The notes under the pieces: generated by a model
Told to the model about the DNA's origin: nothing
Databases searched by the model: none
Seen by the model: only the letters and a program-made list of their open reading frames with translations
Part shown: positions 43,460 to 56,520 of the stretch, one piece after another
Position numbering within the stretch: the first letter of the stretch is position 1
How the letters are laid out: every line of letters begins with the position of its first letter
Assembly (NCBI GenBank): GCA_965279195.1
Contig: CBDIHP010000042.1
Span: forward strand, 253,668 to 317,667
Reading direction: 5' to 3'
DNA: 64,000 bases
DNA from: CBDIHP01 sp965279195
Lineage (GTDB): Bacteria > Planctomycetota > Planctomycetia > Isosphaerales > Isosphaeraceae
Translations under genes and position numbers: made by a program

Positions 43460-44890
43460 TCAGCGGAGCGACAGCGGCCCGTCTACAACCATCCCCGGCT
43501 CGATCTTCGACTTCAGCTCCGAGCCGTCCAGGGCGAAGAGGGGGCTGATCTCGATGAAGAACGGGATCGTGCCGTCGGACCTCCGCGACACCGTCGCCCC
43601 GGCCGATTCGAGCCAGTCGGCGAAGTTCTCGGTCATCCGCTGCCGGACGCTCGCCGGCGAGTCGGAACCGGTCGCGTTCTTGAGCGGCTCGAATTCGATC
43701 GACCGGTCCGTCTCGACCATCGCCCAGCGCTCGGCCAGGGGCAATGCGTCGAAGATGAACCGTTCAAATTTCACCGCGTTGGGCGACGACGGCTTCACCG
43801 GCCCGCCGGTCTCGTCGAGGAACTCGACCTTCTTGATCGCACGGTGGAACGGCAGCCGGGTCGAGCCGTGGACCAGGCGCTCGATGAACGACCGTTCGAG
43901 GATGTGGACCGCGATGCTGCCGGCCCACAGCTCCAGGCGGCCGTCGGCCTCCCGGCGCTCGGCGAGGCTGGCGGGGAGGTCGGAATACTCGATCACCTGG
44001 GGCGTCCCGGCGAGCCGGACGACCACGCCCACCTTCTCGTCGGGGTTGATCTTCTCGATGACCTTAAACGACATCTCGGCGTCGACCTGCCGGTGCAGCC
44101 CGAGGAACGCCGGGTCGGCGATCTTCACCAGGGGGTTGTCGACCTGGAAGTAGAAGATCGTGCGGATCCCGCGCGACTTCATCTCGTCGAGGCAACTCGG
44201 CCCGCCGTCCGTCCCGGGCTGGGCGAGGGCGTAGAGCGTGCCGCCGTGGCCGTCGGGGCTGAGGGCAAGGTGGTCCTTCGCGGCGAGCAGGATCTGGCCC
44301 GTCTCGCGGTCGACGGCCGGCATCTGGCCCTGGACGAAGAACCGCACCCGGGGCAGGCTGAAGTTGTCGTGGCCCTCGAAGAACGAGACGGTCGCCTCGT
44401 GGTTCTCCGGGCTGGTCATCACGTACAACGGGATCGGCTTTCCGTGCCGCCGGGAGAGGGCGACGATCTTCTCGGCGTGGATCTGGAAGAGGCTCGTCTC
44501 GTGGATCGGGCCGATTGGATACGTGCCCTTGGGCCCGTCGAACCCGAGCCGGGTCCCCTGGCCGCCCGCGACCAGCACGACGGCGACCTCGCCCGCCGCG
44601 AGCGCGGCCTCGCCCAGCTCGGCGACCTTCCTGCGGGTCGAGCGCTCGGCGTCGGTCTGGGGCAGCCGGGAGACCTCGACCGGCTCGACGCGGTCGTAGG
44701 AGACGGCGGCCTCGGCCCCGTCCCCCTTGACGAAGGCGGCGACGAGCCCGTCGATCTCGTCGAGGTCGAGCCCCTCGATCTCGGCCGAGAGCCTGGCCCT
44801 GGCGCGGTCGTCGAGTTCGTTCCACCAGCGTAGGAGGTGGCCTTGTCCGTGGCGGGCGAGGCGGTCCTGGAACGACGGGTCAACCGGCAT
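43460..44890 (-). CDS. UDP-sugar pyrophosphorylase (UDPGP type 1, UDP-HexNAc-type)
   Basis: A 476-aa enzyme of the eukaryote-like UDPGP family that joins a sugar-1-phosphate to UTP. The nucleotide loop AGGQGTRLG (108-116) leads into FDGPKGTYPIG and ETSLFQIHAEKI. Later LYVMTSPENHEATVSFFEGH, SPDGHGGTLYALAQPG and FYFQVDNPLVKIADPAF match UDP-N-acetylhexosamine pyrophosphorylases (AGX/QRI1 type). UDP-GlcNAc is therefore a likely product, though UDP-glucose or UDP-galactose cannot be excluded. The ATG at 44890 (MPVDPSF) is chosen. It is followed on the same strand by manC after 71 nt. Confidence 0.9.
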   Translation of the reverse strand: MPVDPSFQDRLARHGQGHLLRWWNELDDRARARLSAEIEGLDLDEIDGLVAAFVKGDGAEAAVSYDRVEPVEVSRLPQTDAERSTRRKVAELGEAALAAGEVAVVLVAGGQGTRLGFDGPKGTYPIGPIHETSLFQIHAEKIVALSRRHGKPIPLYVMTSPENHEATVSFFEGHDNFSLPRVRFFVQGQMPAVDRETGQILLAAKDHLALSPDGHGGTLYALAQPGTDGGPSCLDEMKSRGIRTIFYFQVDNPLVKIADPAFLGLHRQVDAEMSFKVIEKINPDEKVGVVVRLAGTPQVIEYSDLPASLAERREADGRLELWAGSIAVHILERSFIERLVHGSTRLPFHRAIKKVEFLDETGGPVKPSSPNAVKFERFIFDALPLAERWAMVETDRSIEFEPLKNATGSDSPASVRQRMTENFADWLESAGATVSRRSDGTIPFFIEISPLFALDGSELKSKIEPGMVVDGPLSLR

Positions 44891-44972
44891 TTCGTGCGCT
44901 CTCCAGTCGGGGCCGGCGCCGAGGATGGCCGGCCTGCGGTCGCTGCGAGTCTCGTGCCCGGGGCCGACCGCC

Positions 44973-45749
44973 TCAGAACTCCAGGCTGAGCCCATCGTAG
45001 GCGAGGGACACACCTTCGGGCAAGGTTGCCTCGACCTCGGCGTGACCGAAGACGTGCGATAAGTGCGTCAAATACGCATGTTTCGGCCGCAAGGTGGCAA
45101 CCACCGCGAGCGCCTCGTCAAGGCTGAAGTGCGTCGGGTGGCTCTCGAACCGCAGCGCGTCCAGGATCAGGACGTCCAGCCCTTGGAGCCGTTCCATCGA
45201 CTCCTCCGGTATCCTGTTGACATCCGTGCAGTACGCCAGGTTGCCGACTCGATAGCCGAGCACCTGGAACCGGCCGTGCTCCAGCCGGACGGGCATCACC
45301 CGCTCGCCGAGGACTTCGAACTCCTCGTAAGGCCGGACCCGCTCGAACCGGATCCTGGGCACCCCTCCGGCGGGGATCTTCTGCGCGTGGTCGCTGAAGG
45401 CGTAGTGGAACACGCGCCGGATGTCGTCCTCGGTGGCGTCCTCGCAGAAGATCGGGACAGGGCCGCCGATGGCTTTGGGGAACAATCGGGCGTCGTCGAG
45501 CCCGAAAAGATGGTCGGCGTGGGCGTGGGTGTACGCGATCGCGTGAACGTGTCCTATCTTTTCCCTGAGGAGCTGCAGGCGCATCTCCGGCGTGGTGTCG
45601 ATCAGCAGGTTCCCCGCGGGGAACTGGAACAGCACGCTGGGCCGGGTGCGCGAGTCACGGGGGTCGGTGGAGAGGCAGACCGGGCAGTCGCAGCCGAGGA
45701 CGGGGACGCCCGTCGAGGTCCCGCTGCCGAGGAAGATCAATCGCCTCAC
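44973..45749 (-). CDS. MBL-fold metallohydrolase (PhnP-like)
   Basis: A 258-aa metallo-beta-lactamase-fold enzyme. The start LIFLGSGTSTGVPVLGCDCP with CxVC, the metal motif THAHADHLFGLDD (HxHxDH), a later Asp in YCTDVNRIP, and two late histidines (YLTHLSHVFGH) resemble the PhnP/cyclic phosphodiesterase and LipB-associated branches. GCDCPVC may bind a structural zinc, as in PhnP. The likely activity is phosphodiester hydrolysis; the substrate is unknown, and no phn operon is present. It lies 82 nt upstream of the UDP-sugar pyrophosphorylase gene on the same strand. Confidence 0.88.
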   Translation of the reverse strand: MRRLIFLGSGTSTGVPVLGCDCPVCLSTDPRDSRTRPSVLFQFPAGNLLIDTTPEMRLQLLREKIGHVHAIAYTHAHADHLFGLDDARLFPKAIGGPVPIFCEDATEDDIRRVFHYAFSDHAQKIPAGGVPRIRFERVRPYEEFEVLGERVMPVRLEHGRFQVLGYRVGNLAYCTDVNRIPEESMERLQGLDVLILDALRFESHPTHFSLDEALAVVATLRPKHAYLTHLSHVFGHAEVEATLPEGVSLAYDGLSLEF

Positions 45750-46185
45750 GCCATTCGCCCCACGCCATGCCCCGCGACCGCTCGGGCTCCGCCCCGATCG
45801 CCGCGCCCACCATGGTACCAGAACTCCCCCTCCCCGCGAGTGGCCCCGCCCGGACTCGTGTGTCTACCGGGCCTGTCCGATTTCTCAGACACACGCCCGA
45901 TCATCCCGGGATTGTCCAGATGGATTGCCCCAGATTGAGAATTGAGCAAAAGCGGCGGCTTCCGATCTCATTGCTGCAAACCATTTTCTTCTAGTGGGTT
46001 GTGCGAAATCATGCGGGCCGCAGTGGGGTTCGACGGGTGAGAGGCGCTCGATTTGCACTCAAGGGGAATTGTCCAACGAGACCGCGAAGTGGCGGGCGGG
46101 GGACGTCCCCGGGGACGACGTGCCCGGGCGGGGTTCGCGGGCGTCCAGGGGCGGACACGAGGCCGTGTGCGCCGAGGGGGCAACG
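45750..46185. other. Divergent intergenic region
   Basis: It lies between the MBL hydrolase (leftwards) and the H-NOX gene (rightwards). No gene or RNA is recognised. A less GC-rich patch (about 45940-46010) is the best place for promoters. Confidence 0.45.
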
Positions 46186-46743
46186 ATGAAGGGTGTGGTC
46201 TTCACCGAGCTGCTGGAGATGGTCGAGGCTCGCTTCGGGATGGACGTCGTGGACGCGATCCTGGACGAGGCCGACCTGCCGTCCGGGGGCAGCTACACGG
46301 CCGTCGGGACCTACGACCACCGGGAGGTCTTCCAGATCGTCCTGGCGCTCTCTCGCCAGCTGGGGGTGCCGGTCCCGGACCTCCTGCAGGCCTACGGCGA
46401 ATACCTGTTCGGGCGTTTCGCCGAGTTGTATCCCCAGTTCTTCGTCGGCGTCCGCGACGCGTTCGAGTTCCTGGCGACCATCGAGACGCACATCCACGTC
46501 GAGGTCCGGAAGCTCTACCCCGACGCCGAGCTGCCGCACTTCCAGCCCGAGGCCGGACAGGGGCCGGGGCTGAACATCATCTACAGCTCGGCCCGGCCGC
46601 TGGGCGACTTCGCCCGCGGGCTGATCCTCGGCTGCATCGCGCACTACGGCGAGCCGATCGACGTCTCGTGGGAGGACCTCGGGCCGGTCCCGATGACCCG
46701 CGTCCGGTTCCGCCTGGTCCGTCGCGGGGCGGGCCATGACTGA
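46186..46743 (+). CDS. H-NOX (heme NO/O2-binding) sensor protein
   Basis: A 185-aa heme sensor. It starts MKGVVFTELLEMVEARFG as H-NOX domains do. The proximal heme His lies in ETHIHVEVRKLYPDAELP (H104, with H102 two residues before). The propionate-binding YxSxR motif is YSSAR at 133-137. H-NOX proteins bind NO (some also O2) and control a partner signalling enzyme. No distal-pocket Tyr is obvious at the position known for O2 binders, so NO is the more likely ligand, but this is weak. The next gene, a hybrid kinase, overlaps its 3' end by 8 nt, as in known H-NOX/HK operons. Confidence 0.93.
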   Translation: MKGVVFTELLEMVEARFGMDVVDAILDEADLPSGGSYTAVGTYDHREVFQIVLALSRQLGVPVPDLLQAYGEYLFGRFAELYPQFFVGVRDAFEFLATIETHIHVEVRKLYPDAELPHFQPEAGQGPGLNIIYSSARPLGDFARGLILGCIAHYGEPIDVSWEDLGPVPMTRVRFRLVRRGAGHD

Positions 46744-49678
46744 TCTGGAGACCGTCTGGAAACGTCGCGTCGAGCGCGAGCGCGCGGCCCGCAAGCAGGC
46801 CGAGGCGATCCTGGAGCGCAAGAGCCTCGAACTCTTCGAGGCCAACCAGAAGCTCCGCGAGTCGTACGACGACCTCGAATGCCGGGTGGAGCAGCGGACC
46901 GCCGAGCTCGCCGCCGCCAACGCCAAGCTCCAGCAGGAGATCGCCGAGCGGCAGAAGGCCGAGGCGTCCCTGCGCGACAGCGAGGCCCGCTCCAGCAAGC
47001 TCGCCCTCATCGCCGCGAGGACCGACAACGCCGTCGTCCTCACCGACGGTGGGGGCCGGATCGAGTGGGTCAACGCCGCGTTCGTGCGGATGACCGGCTA
47101 TGAACTGGAGGACGTCCTGGGCAGGACGCCGGGCTCGGTCCTCCAGGGCCCGCTCAGCGACCCGGCGACCGTCGAATTGATGCGCGATCGGGTTCGGGCC
47201 GGCCAGGGATTCGAGGCCGAGATCGTTAACTACCACCGCGACGGCACCCCCTACTGGGTCGCGGTCGAGGTCCAGCCGATCCGCGACGACCGCGGGGTCG
47301 TCACCAACTTCATGGCGATCGAGAGCGACATCACGGCCCGCAAGGCCGCCGAGGCCAGCCTCCGCGAGAGCGAGGAGCGGTTCCGGACCCTCGCCGACTC
47401 GGCCCCCGTCCTGATCTGGATGTCGGGCGTCGACAAGGCCTGCAACTACTTCAACAAGAAGTGGCTCGAATTCACCGGCCGAACCCTGGAGCAGGAGCGC
47501 GGCGACGGATGGGCCCAGGGCATCCACCCCGAGGACTTCCGGCGCAGCCTCGACACGTACATCGAGGCGTTCGACCGCCGCGAGAGTTTCTCGATGGAGT
47601 ATCGGCTCCGCCGGCACGACGGCGAGTACCGCTGGATCCTCGACTCGGGCATCCCCCGACACACCGGCGCCGGCGCGTTCGAGGGGTACATCGGCTGCTG
47701 CATCGACATCACCGAGCGGATCCAGGCCGAGGAGGACCGCCGCCGGTTCGTCGCCCTCGTCGAGAACAGCACCGATTTCATCGCCATGGCCGACCTCGAC
47801 GGCCGGGTCACCTACATCAACCCCTCGGGTCGCGACCTGGTCGGGATGGAGTCCCTCAGCGCCGCCTGCTCCACCTATATCCCCGAATACCTCACCGAGG
47901 TCGGCCAGGGGGTCTTCCGCAACCAGGCCCTGCCCTCCCTGCTGGTCGAGGGGGCCTGGCACGGCGAGACCCCGCTCCGGAACTTCCAGACCGGCCAGCT
48001 CATCGAGATGCAACACCTGATGTTCCTGGTCCGCAGCCCCGAACGCCAGGAGCCGCTCTGCGTCGCCACCATCTCGCGCGACATCCGCAAGCAGAAGCGG
48101 TTCGAGGCCGAGTTGAACCAGGCCAAGGACGCCGCCGAGGCCGCCAGCCACGCCAAGAGCGAGTTCCTGGCGAACATGAGCCACGAGGTCCGCACGCCGA
48201 TCGCGGCGATCCTCGGCTACACCGAGCTGCTCCGCGACCCCGAGCGGTCTCGGCTCGAAGGCCCGGCCACGCTCGCCGCCATCCGCCGCAACGGCCTGCA
48301 CCTGCTGGAGATCATCAACGACATCCTCGACCTCTCGAAAATCGAGGCGGGCAAGCTCGAACTCGACCCGGTCCCCTGCTGCCCCTGGCAGGTCGCGCTC
48401 GACGTGGTCTCCTCGATCCGGGTCCGGGCCGACGAGAAGGGGGTGAAGCTCCAGGTCGAGGGACAGGGCATGCTCCCCGACTCGGTCGTCATCGACCCCA
48501 CCCGGGTCCGGCAGATCCTGGTGAACCTGCTGAGCAACGCGATCAAGTTCACCGAGCCCGACCGCAAGGTGGTCCTCCGGATCACCGGGTCGCCGATGGG
48601 GGCCTCGTGGTCGCCCGAGATGGTCCTGGAGGTCGAGGACCAGGGCATCGGCATGAACGCCGAGCAGCTCGCGAGGATCTTCGCCCCGTTCCAGCAGGGG
48701 GATTCGTCGACGACCCGGAAATACGGCGGCACCGGCCTGGGCCTCAGCATCACCCGACGCCTGGCCGAGGCGATGGGGGGCGAGATCACGGTCGAGAGCG
48801 AGCCCGGCGCCGGGAGCACCTTCCGGGTCCGGTTCCCCATCCGCCAGCTCGCCGCGAATGTCCGATGGGTCGACGCCAGGCGCGTGCCCATGCTCGGCCG
48901 GGGCGTCGAGAATGACGCGGCGCGGCCGGCAACGCCGCCGGCGCTCTCGGGCCGCGTCCTGCTAGCCGACGACAGCCCCGACAATCGCCGGATCCTGGAA
49001 GCCTTCCTCGCGCCCACGGGGCTCGACGCGGTCACGGTCGAGAATGGTCGGGCGGCGGTCGACATCGCCATGTCCTCCGAGTTCGACGTGATCCTGCTCG
49101 ACATGCAGATGCCCGAACTCGACGGCTACGGCGCGGCCAGTCTCCTGCGAGAGAGGGGCTTCACCCGCCCGATCATCGCCCTCACCGCCCACGCCATGAG
49201 CGAGGACCGCGACCGCTGCCTGGCCGCCGGTTGCTCGGAGTACCTCAGCAAGCCGGTCGACCGCACCCTGCTCTACTCGCTCCTGGCCGGGCTGCTCCCC
49301 GCGCGGTGCCCGGCCCCGACGTCGGCGGGCGTCGGGGTGCCGGACGACGCCGCCCGCGCCCCCGCGGAGCGCTCGCGGCTCGGGGAGTTCGACCGACTCG
49401 TCCAGGACTACCTGGAGGAGTTGCCCTCGCGCCTGCGGGAGCTGCGGCAGGCGTTCGACCGCCGCGACGCCGACCGGGTCGCGACCATCGCCCACCAGCT
49501 CCGCGGATCGGGCGGGATGTACGGCTTCGCCGAGCTGTCCGAGATCGCCGGCCTGGTCGAGGACGCCGTGCGGGAACTCCGCCCCCGCGACCTGATCGCC
49601 GACCTCTTCTCCGAACTCGCCGAGTCCATCGAGGAGGCCCGGCGCTCCCGCCCGGGGAGCCTCCGGCTGGTGGTCTGA
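46736..49678 (+). CDS. H-NOX-associated hybrid histidine kinase with receiver and HPt domains
   Basis: A 980-aa phosphorelay kinase. The N-terminal coiled coil spans about 1-80. Three PAS domains follow at about 85-205, 210-335 and 340-465. HisKA has H483 in NMSHEVRTPIAAILGY. The HATPase domain has NLLSNAIKFTEPDR, DQGIGMN and GGTGLGLSIT. The receiver has D789 in LLDMQMPELDG, and a C-terminal HPt has H920 in IAHQLRGSGGMYGF. It overlaps the H-NOX gene by 8 nt, so H-NOX very probably controls it. With its own receiver and HPt it can run a complete His-Asp-His relay and needs only a final response regulator, none of which is adjacent. Confidence 0.95.
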   Translation: MTDLETVWKRRVERERAARKQAEAILERKSLELFEANQKLRESYDDLECRVEQRTAELAAANAKLQQEIAERQKAEASLRDSEARSSKLALIAARTDNAVVLTDGGGRIEWVNAAFVRMTGYELEDVLGRTPGSVLQGPLSDPATVELMRDRVRAGQGFEAEIVNYHRDGTPYWVAVEVQPIRDDRGVVTNFMAIESDITARKAAEASLRESEERFRTLADSAPVLIWMSGVDKACNYFNKKWLEFTGRTLEQERGDGWAQGIHPEDFRRSLDTYIEAFDRRESFSMEYRLRRHDGEYRWILDSGIPRHTGAGAFEGYIGCCIDITERIQAEEDRRRFVALVENSTDFIAMADLDGRVTYINPSGRDLVGMESLSAACSTYIPEYLTEVGQGVFRNQALPSLLVEGAWHGETPLRNFQTGQLIEMQHLMFLVRSPERQEPLCVATISRDIRKQKRFEAELNQAKDAAEAASHAKSEFLANMSHEVRTPIAAILGYTELLRDPERSRLEGPATLAAIRRNGLHLLEIINDILDLSKIEAGKLELDPVPCCPWQVALDVVSSIRVRADEKGVKLQVEGQGMLPDSVVIDPTRVRQILVNLLSNAIKFTEPDRKVVLRITGSPMGASWSPEMVLEVEDQGIGMNAEQLARIFAPFQQGDSSTTRKYGGTGLGLSITRRLAEAMGGEITVESEPGAGSTFRVRFPIRQLAANVRWVDARRVPMLGRGVENDAARPATPPALSGRVLLADDSPDNRRILEAFLAPTGLDAVTVENGRAAVDIAMSSEFDVILLDMQMPELDGYGAASLLRERGFTRPIIALTAHAMSEDRDRCLAAGCSEYLSKPVDRTLLYSLLAGLLPARCPAPTSAGVGVPDDAARAPAERSRLGEFDRLVQDYLEELPSRLRELRQAFDRRDADRVATIAHQLRGSGGMYGFAELSEIAGLVEDAVRELRPRDLIADLFSELAESIEEARRSRPGSLRLVV

Positions 49679-49822
49679 TGTCGCAGCCGGAGTTCAAAGG
49701 CGATTGCGGGTTTCCGTCTCCGGAAACCCTGGCCCAGTGAGGCCTTAGGTTGAAAATCGGCCCATCCCCCCCGGGGCATCGAGGACGAAGCCCGCGGGCG
49801 CCATTCGCGGCTTCTCGCGCGG

Positions 49823-49978
49823 GGCGGGCATCCCCCGATGCCGCACGACACCCGATCGAAGGGGACCACTTAACCGGATCTGCCGATCCGTCGACTCGGG
49901 CCAACGTCGACGGATCGGCAGATCCGACTTCGCTGTGAGGCGAGACATCGATTCGGGCGGCATCGGGAGAGGCTCGCC
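49823..49978. repeat. Nested-palindrome repeat, family C copy 1
   Basis: The inner arms are a perfect 21-bp inverted repeat (49875-49895 and 49906-49926; core GGATCTGCCGATCCGTCGAC). The outer arms 49823-49844 and 49957-49978 match at about 19 of 22 positions. The architecture is that of family B but the sequence is GGATC-based. It lies between the hybrid kinase and secA. Confidence 0.82.
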
Positions 49979-50108
49979 CGCGCCTTCGATCCGGTTCGAT
50001 GGTACGGCGGTTCGATCGTCGTCGGCCATTCGCCCGATTCTGGCGAACCGGAAGCCGGAACCTGTCCTATGGTTGTGAAGGAGGCGGGCCCGCGAGCGCC
50101 GGCTCGCC

Positions 50109-50138
50109 TTGACCGCGCCCCGCCAAGCGCTGTAACGT
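50109..50138 (+). promoter_or_regulatory. Candidate secA promoter
   Basis: TTGACC at 50109-50114 is followed after 18 nt by TAACGT (50133-50138), about 60 nt upstream of the secA ATG. The -35 is good and the -10 weak. It is the best candidate in this region. Confidence 0.32.
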
Positions 50139-50197
50139 AATCGTCAATTTCGACTTAGATCGGAAACTCGACCCCTTCGACCGAGGCGTAACGGGCA

Positions 50198-53809
<3,612 letters not shown>

Positions 53810-53861
53810 AAAATCTTCAAGTCCCCCGCCCCGTTCCGCGACAAACCGACAATCCTCACGC

Positions 53862-53890
53862 CCCGGCGCATCCCGCTCCGGGACGTTTTT
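53862..53890 (+). terminator. Possible terminator after secA
   Basis: A short stem CCCGG/CCGGG with an 11-nt loop is followed by GACG and TTTTT at 53886-53890, 53 nt after the secA stop. The stem is weak but the T-run is clear. The remaining sequence up to waaA shows no gene. Confidence 0.45.
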
Positions 53891-54173
53891 CATGGAACCT
53901 GCCGGCGCCGCTAACTGACCTAAAGATCCTTTGCCGAGGGACTTAGCGGTCAGAGGCGGCCTCGATCGGTCCGATCGGTCGGCTCGATTTCGGGGTGGCC
54001 GGGCCCCCCGCTGGCACGGTGCTTGCTTCTCTTTGTCCCGTGTTCCGACGGATCGTCGTGCCGCACTGGCACGCGTCCGAGGGACTGCCGCACGACCCGC
54101 CCCGCCCGGTCACTCTGGATCGGGGGGCGAGACGGTCAGGGACGCGGCGCCGCTCCGGGAAAGGACTCCCCGA

Positions 54174-55490
54174 ATGCCCCTGCTGCTCAACCTGGTTTAT
54201 CTTGCGTTATTGATCGTGTTCGCCCCGGTCCTGATCTATCGGGCCTGGTCGGCCGGCAAGTATCGCGAAGGCTGGCGCGAGAAGCTCTTCGGGAGGGCCC
54301 CCCTCAGGATCGGCGACAAGCCCTGCGTCTGGTTCCACGCCGTGAGCGTGGGCGAGGTCATGCTCCTCCGTCCCGTGATCGAGGAGTTGTCGCGACGTCG
54401 GCCGGGCTGGGACGTCGTGGTCTCCACGACGACCGGCGCCGGCCTGACCGTCGCTCGCCGCACGTACCCCGACCTCATCACCTTCTACGCCCCGCTCGAC
54501 TTCTCCTGGGCCGCCCGACGCGCCATCGCCCGCGTCCGGCCGACCGTGCTCGCCCTCGTCGAGCTGGAACTCTGGCCCAATCTCGTCTGGGCCGCCAAGC
54601 GGGCCGGGGCCCGCGTCGCCATCGTCAACGGCCGGCTCAGCCACCGCAGCCACCGGGGCTACAAACGGCTCCGAGGGCCCCTCTCCTCGACCCTCAAGCG
54701 GCTCGACTCCGTCGCCGCCCAGTCCGAGGAATACGCCGAGCGTTTCGTGGACCTGGGCATCCCCCAGAGCCGCGTCAAGGTCACCGGCTCGGTCAAGTTC
54801 GACGGCCTCGAAGGCGACCGCTCGAACCCCAGGACCGTCGCCCTCCGGCGCCTGCTCGCCCTCTCCCCCGCCGACCTCGTCTTCGTCGCCGGCAGCACCA
54901 TGGAGGGCGAGGAAGAGGCCGCCTATCGCGCCTTCAAGCTCGCCCGCGAGCAGCATCCCCGGCTCCGGATGATCGTGGTCCCCCGCCACCCCGAGCGGTT
55001 CGAGAAGGTCGCCGGCTGGCTCGAATCCGAGGGCGAGACCGTCCTCCGACGCAGCCGGGTCGATTCGCCCGAGTCGGCGCTCCTGGCCAGCCGGGGATCC
55101 CAGTACCCGCCGATCGTCGTCGTGGACACCCTGGGCGAACTCTCGGCCGTCTGGGGCCTGTCGGACGTCGCCTTCGTCGGCGGCTCCCTGTACCCCGGCC
55201 GGAACGGCCAGAACATGATGGAGCCCGCGGCCTACGGCGCGGCGGTGATCTTCGGCTCGTACACCTCGAATTTCAAGGAAACCGTCGAACAGCTCCTGCA
55301 CCGCAAGGCCGCCACGCGGGTCGTCACGCCCGATGACCTGTCGGCGGCGCTCGGCCGCGACCTCGACGATCCCGAGGCCGCCGCGACCCGGGGCGAGGTC
55401 GCCAGGGCCTTCGTCATGGCCCAGTACGGGGCCTCCACCCGGACGGTCGCCGAGCTCGATCGGCTGGTGGACGCCGGAAAGTCGGCTTGA
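54174..55490 (+). CDS. waaA: 3-deoxy-D-manno-octulosonic acid (Kdo) transferase
   Basis: A 438-aa membrane-anchored GT-B glycosyltransferase that adds Kdo to lipid A precursor. An N-terminal membrane segment (LLNLVYLALLIVFAPVLIYR) leads into GKYREGWREKLFG. VWFHAVSVGEVMLLRPVIEE follows, the acceptor-site signature of WaaA. Later parts are ALVELELWPNLVWAAKRAGA, VNGRLSHRSHRGYKRL, KVTGSVKFDG, VPRHPERFEKV, and FVGGSLYPGRNGQNMMEPAA in the CMP-Kdo site. Its presence shows that the organism makes LPS-like lipid A. The ATG at 54174 is selected because it precedes the anchor directly and follows GGAAAGGA. Confidence 0.94.
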   Translation: MPLLLNLVYLALLIVFAPVLIYRAWSAGKYREGWREKLFGRAPLRIGDKPCVWFHAVSVGEVMLLRPVIEELSRRRPGWDVVVSTTTGAGLTVARRTYPDLITFYAPLDFSWAARRAIARVRPTVLALVELELWPNLVWAAKRAGARVAIVNGRLSHRSHRGYKRLRGPLSSTLKRLDSVAAQSEEYAERFVDLGIPQSRVKVTGSVKFDGLEGDRSNPRTVALRRLLALSPADLVFVAGSTMEGEEEAAYRAFKLAREQHPRLRMIVVPRHPERFEKVAGWLESEGETVLRRSRVDSPESALLASRGSQYPPIVVVDTLGELSAVWGLSDVAFVGGSLYPGRNGQNMMEPAAYGAAVIFGSYTSNFKETVEQLLHRKAATRVVTPDDLSAALGRDLDDPEAAATRGEVARAFVMAQYGASTRTVAELDRLVDAGKSA

Positions 55491-55615
55491 TCCCGGGCGA
55501 TGGATGCCCGATACTCCCACAGAGTGCACGTACTCGCCGGGTCGGCGTTCCGCCATCGTGATGTGACTGGATGACCCCGAGGCGTACGGACGAGCGTAAC
55601 TCTAGGGAGACGCAG

Positions 55616-55939
55616 ATGAGCGAGACGCAGGAACCCGTCCAGCAGACGACCGAAGTCGTGGTCGACGACTCCTCCACGGTGCCGTCGTACTCGAACTTCT
55701 GCCGCGTGACGGCCACCCCGGAAGAGGTCATCCTCGACTTCGGGCTCAACCCCCAGCCCTTCGCCGTCGGCCGTCAGGACGTCAAGGCGAACCAGCGGCT
55801 CGTCATGAACTTCTACACCGCCAAGCGCCTGCTCACCGCGCTGGGCATGACGATCCAGCGGCACGAAGGCACCTTCGGCCAGATCGAGCTCGACGTCCGC
55901 CGTCGCGCCACCGGCCCCGGCACCCAGCAGACGGGCTGA
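55616..55939 (+). CDS. DUF3467 family protein
   Basis: A 107-aa protein. The core YSNFCRVTATPEEVILDFGL, then RLVMNFYTAKRLLTALGMTI and RHEGTFGQIELDVRRR, matches the DUF3467 family of small beta-rich proteins found in bacteria and archaea. The function is unknown. The gene has its own AGGGAGA ribosome-binding site before the ATG at 55616 and a strong intrinsic terminator 31 nt after the stop. It is thus probably a single-gene unit. Confidence 0.88.
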   Translation: MSETQEPVQQTTEVVVDDSSTVPSYSNFCRVTATPEEVILDFGLNPQPFAVGRQDVKANQRLVMNFYTAKRLLTALGMTIQRHEGTFGQIELDVRRRATGPGTQQTG

Positions 55940-55970
55940 GCCGGGCCCCACGCTTCCACCGAGTCAACAT

Positions 55971-56011
55971 CGACGCCCCCGGCGGCCACGCCCCGGGGGC
56001 GTCGGTGTTTT
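55971..56011 (+). terminator. Strong intrinsic terminator after the DUF3467 gene
   Basis: A perfect 12-bp GC stem, CGACGCCCCCGG paired with CCGGGGGCGTCG, has a 10-nt loop and is followed by GTGTTTTC. Confidence 0.88.
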
Positions 56012-56045
56012 CGAAAGCGTTGCGCACGCGTCTCCCGACCCCCCC

Positions 56046-56216
56046 AGCTCTGGGCGCGGGTCTCTCGACGACGCCCTTGCCGACGACTCGCACTAACGCC
56101 GAACCGGGTCTCCAGACCCATTCCTTCTGACAGAACCGCGACCGGTCAGGAGACCTGGTTCGGTGGTCTCCTTCGACAACGCTCAGGGCGGGGTCAGGAG
56201 ACCCTCGCCCAACGCT
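56046..56216. repeat. Nested-palindrome repeat, family B copy 3
   Basis: The outer arms 56046-56077 and 56185-56216 are inverted with several mismatches. The inner arms 56101-56118 (GAACCGGGTCTCCAGACC) and about 56144-56161 match at 16 of 18. This is the most degraded family B copy. It is directly followed by a second element. Confidence 0.75.
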
Positions 56217-56234
56217 ACCGACCCCCAACGGGGA

Positions 56235-56393
56235 GCGCTGGACGAGCATCTCCGGATGCCGCCCCACCGGATGACTCGCCCGACCGCGAACCGGATCTCC
56301 CGATCCGTAGCCCCGGTTGACGGATCGGGAGATCCGGTTCGTTCGTCCCTTCGGCCGACGTTCGGGCGGCATCCGGAGATCCGCGCCCAGCGC
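56235..56393. repeat. Nested-palindrome repeat, family C copy 2
   Basis: The inner arms 56287-56308 and 56320-56341 form a perfect 22-bp stem (core CCGGATCTCCCGATCCG). The outer arms 56235-56264 and 56364-56393 match at about 27 of 30. The outer arms begin with GCGCTGG like family B, while the inner core is GGATC-based like the copy at 49823, linking the two families. Confidence 0.85.
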
Positions 56394-56520
56394 CGGGGAT
56401 CCGCGCCCAGCGCGGACCCCCGTGCCCCCCGAGGAACTCAGCGCCTTCGCCTCGGGAGGGTCGAGCGATTAAGATAGAGCGTGTCCGCGACCTTCTCGCT
56501 ACCCCGACCCCGGTCCGCCG

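Noticed and set aside
46577..48301. A 574-codon minus-strand frame opposite the H-NOX/kinase genes
   Set aside because: Shadow of the kinase gene: repetitive composition, no domain, and a fully supported gene on the plus strand.
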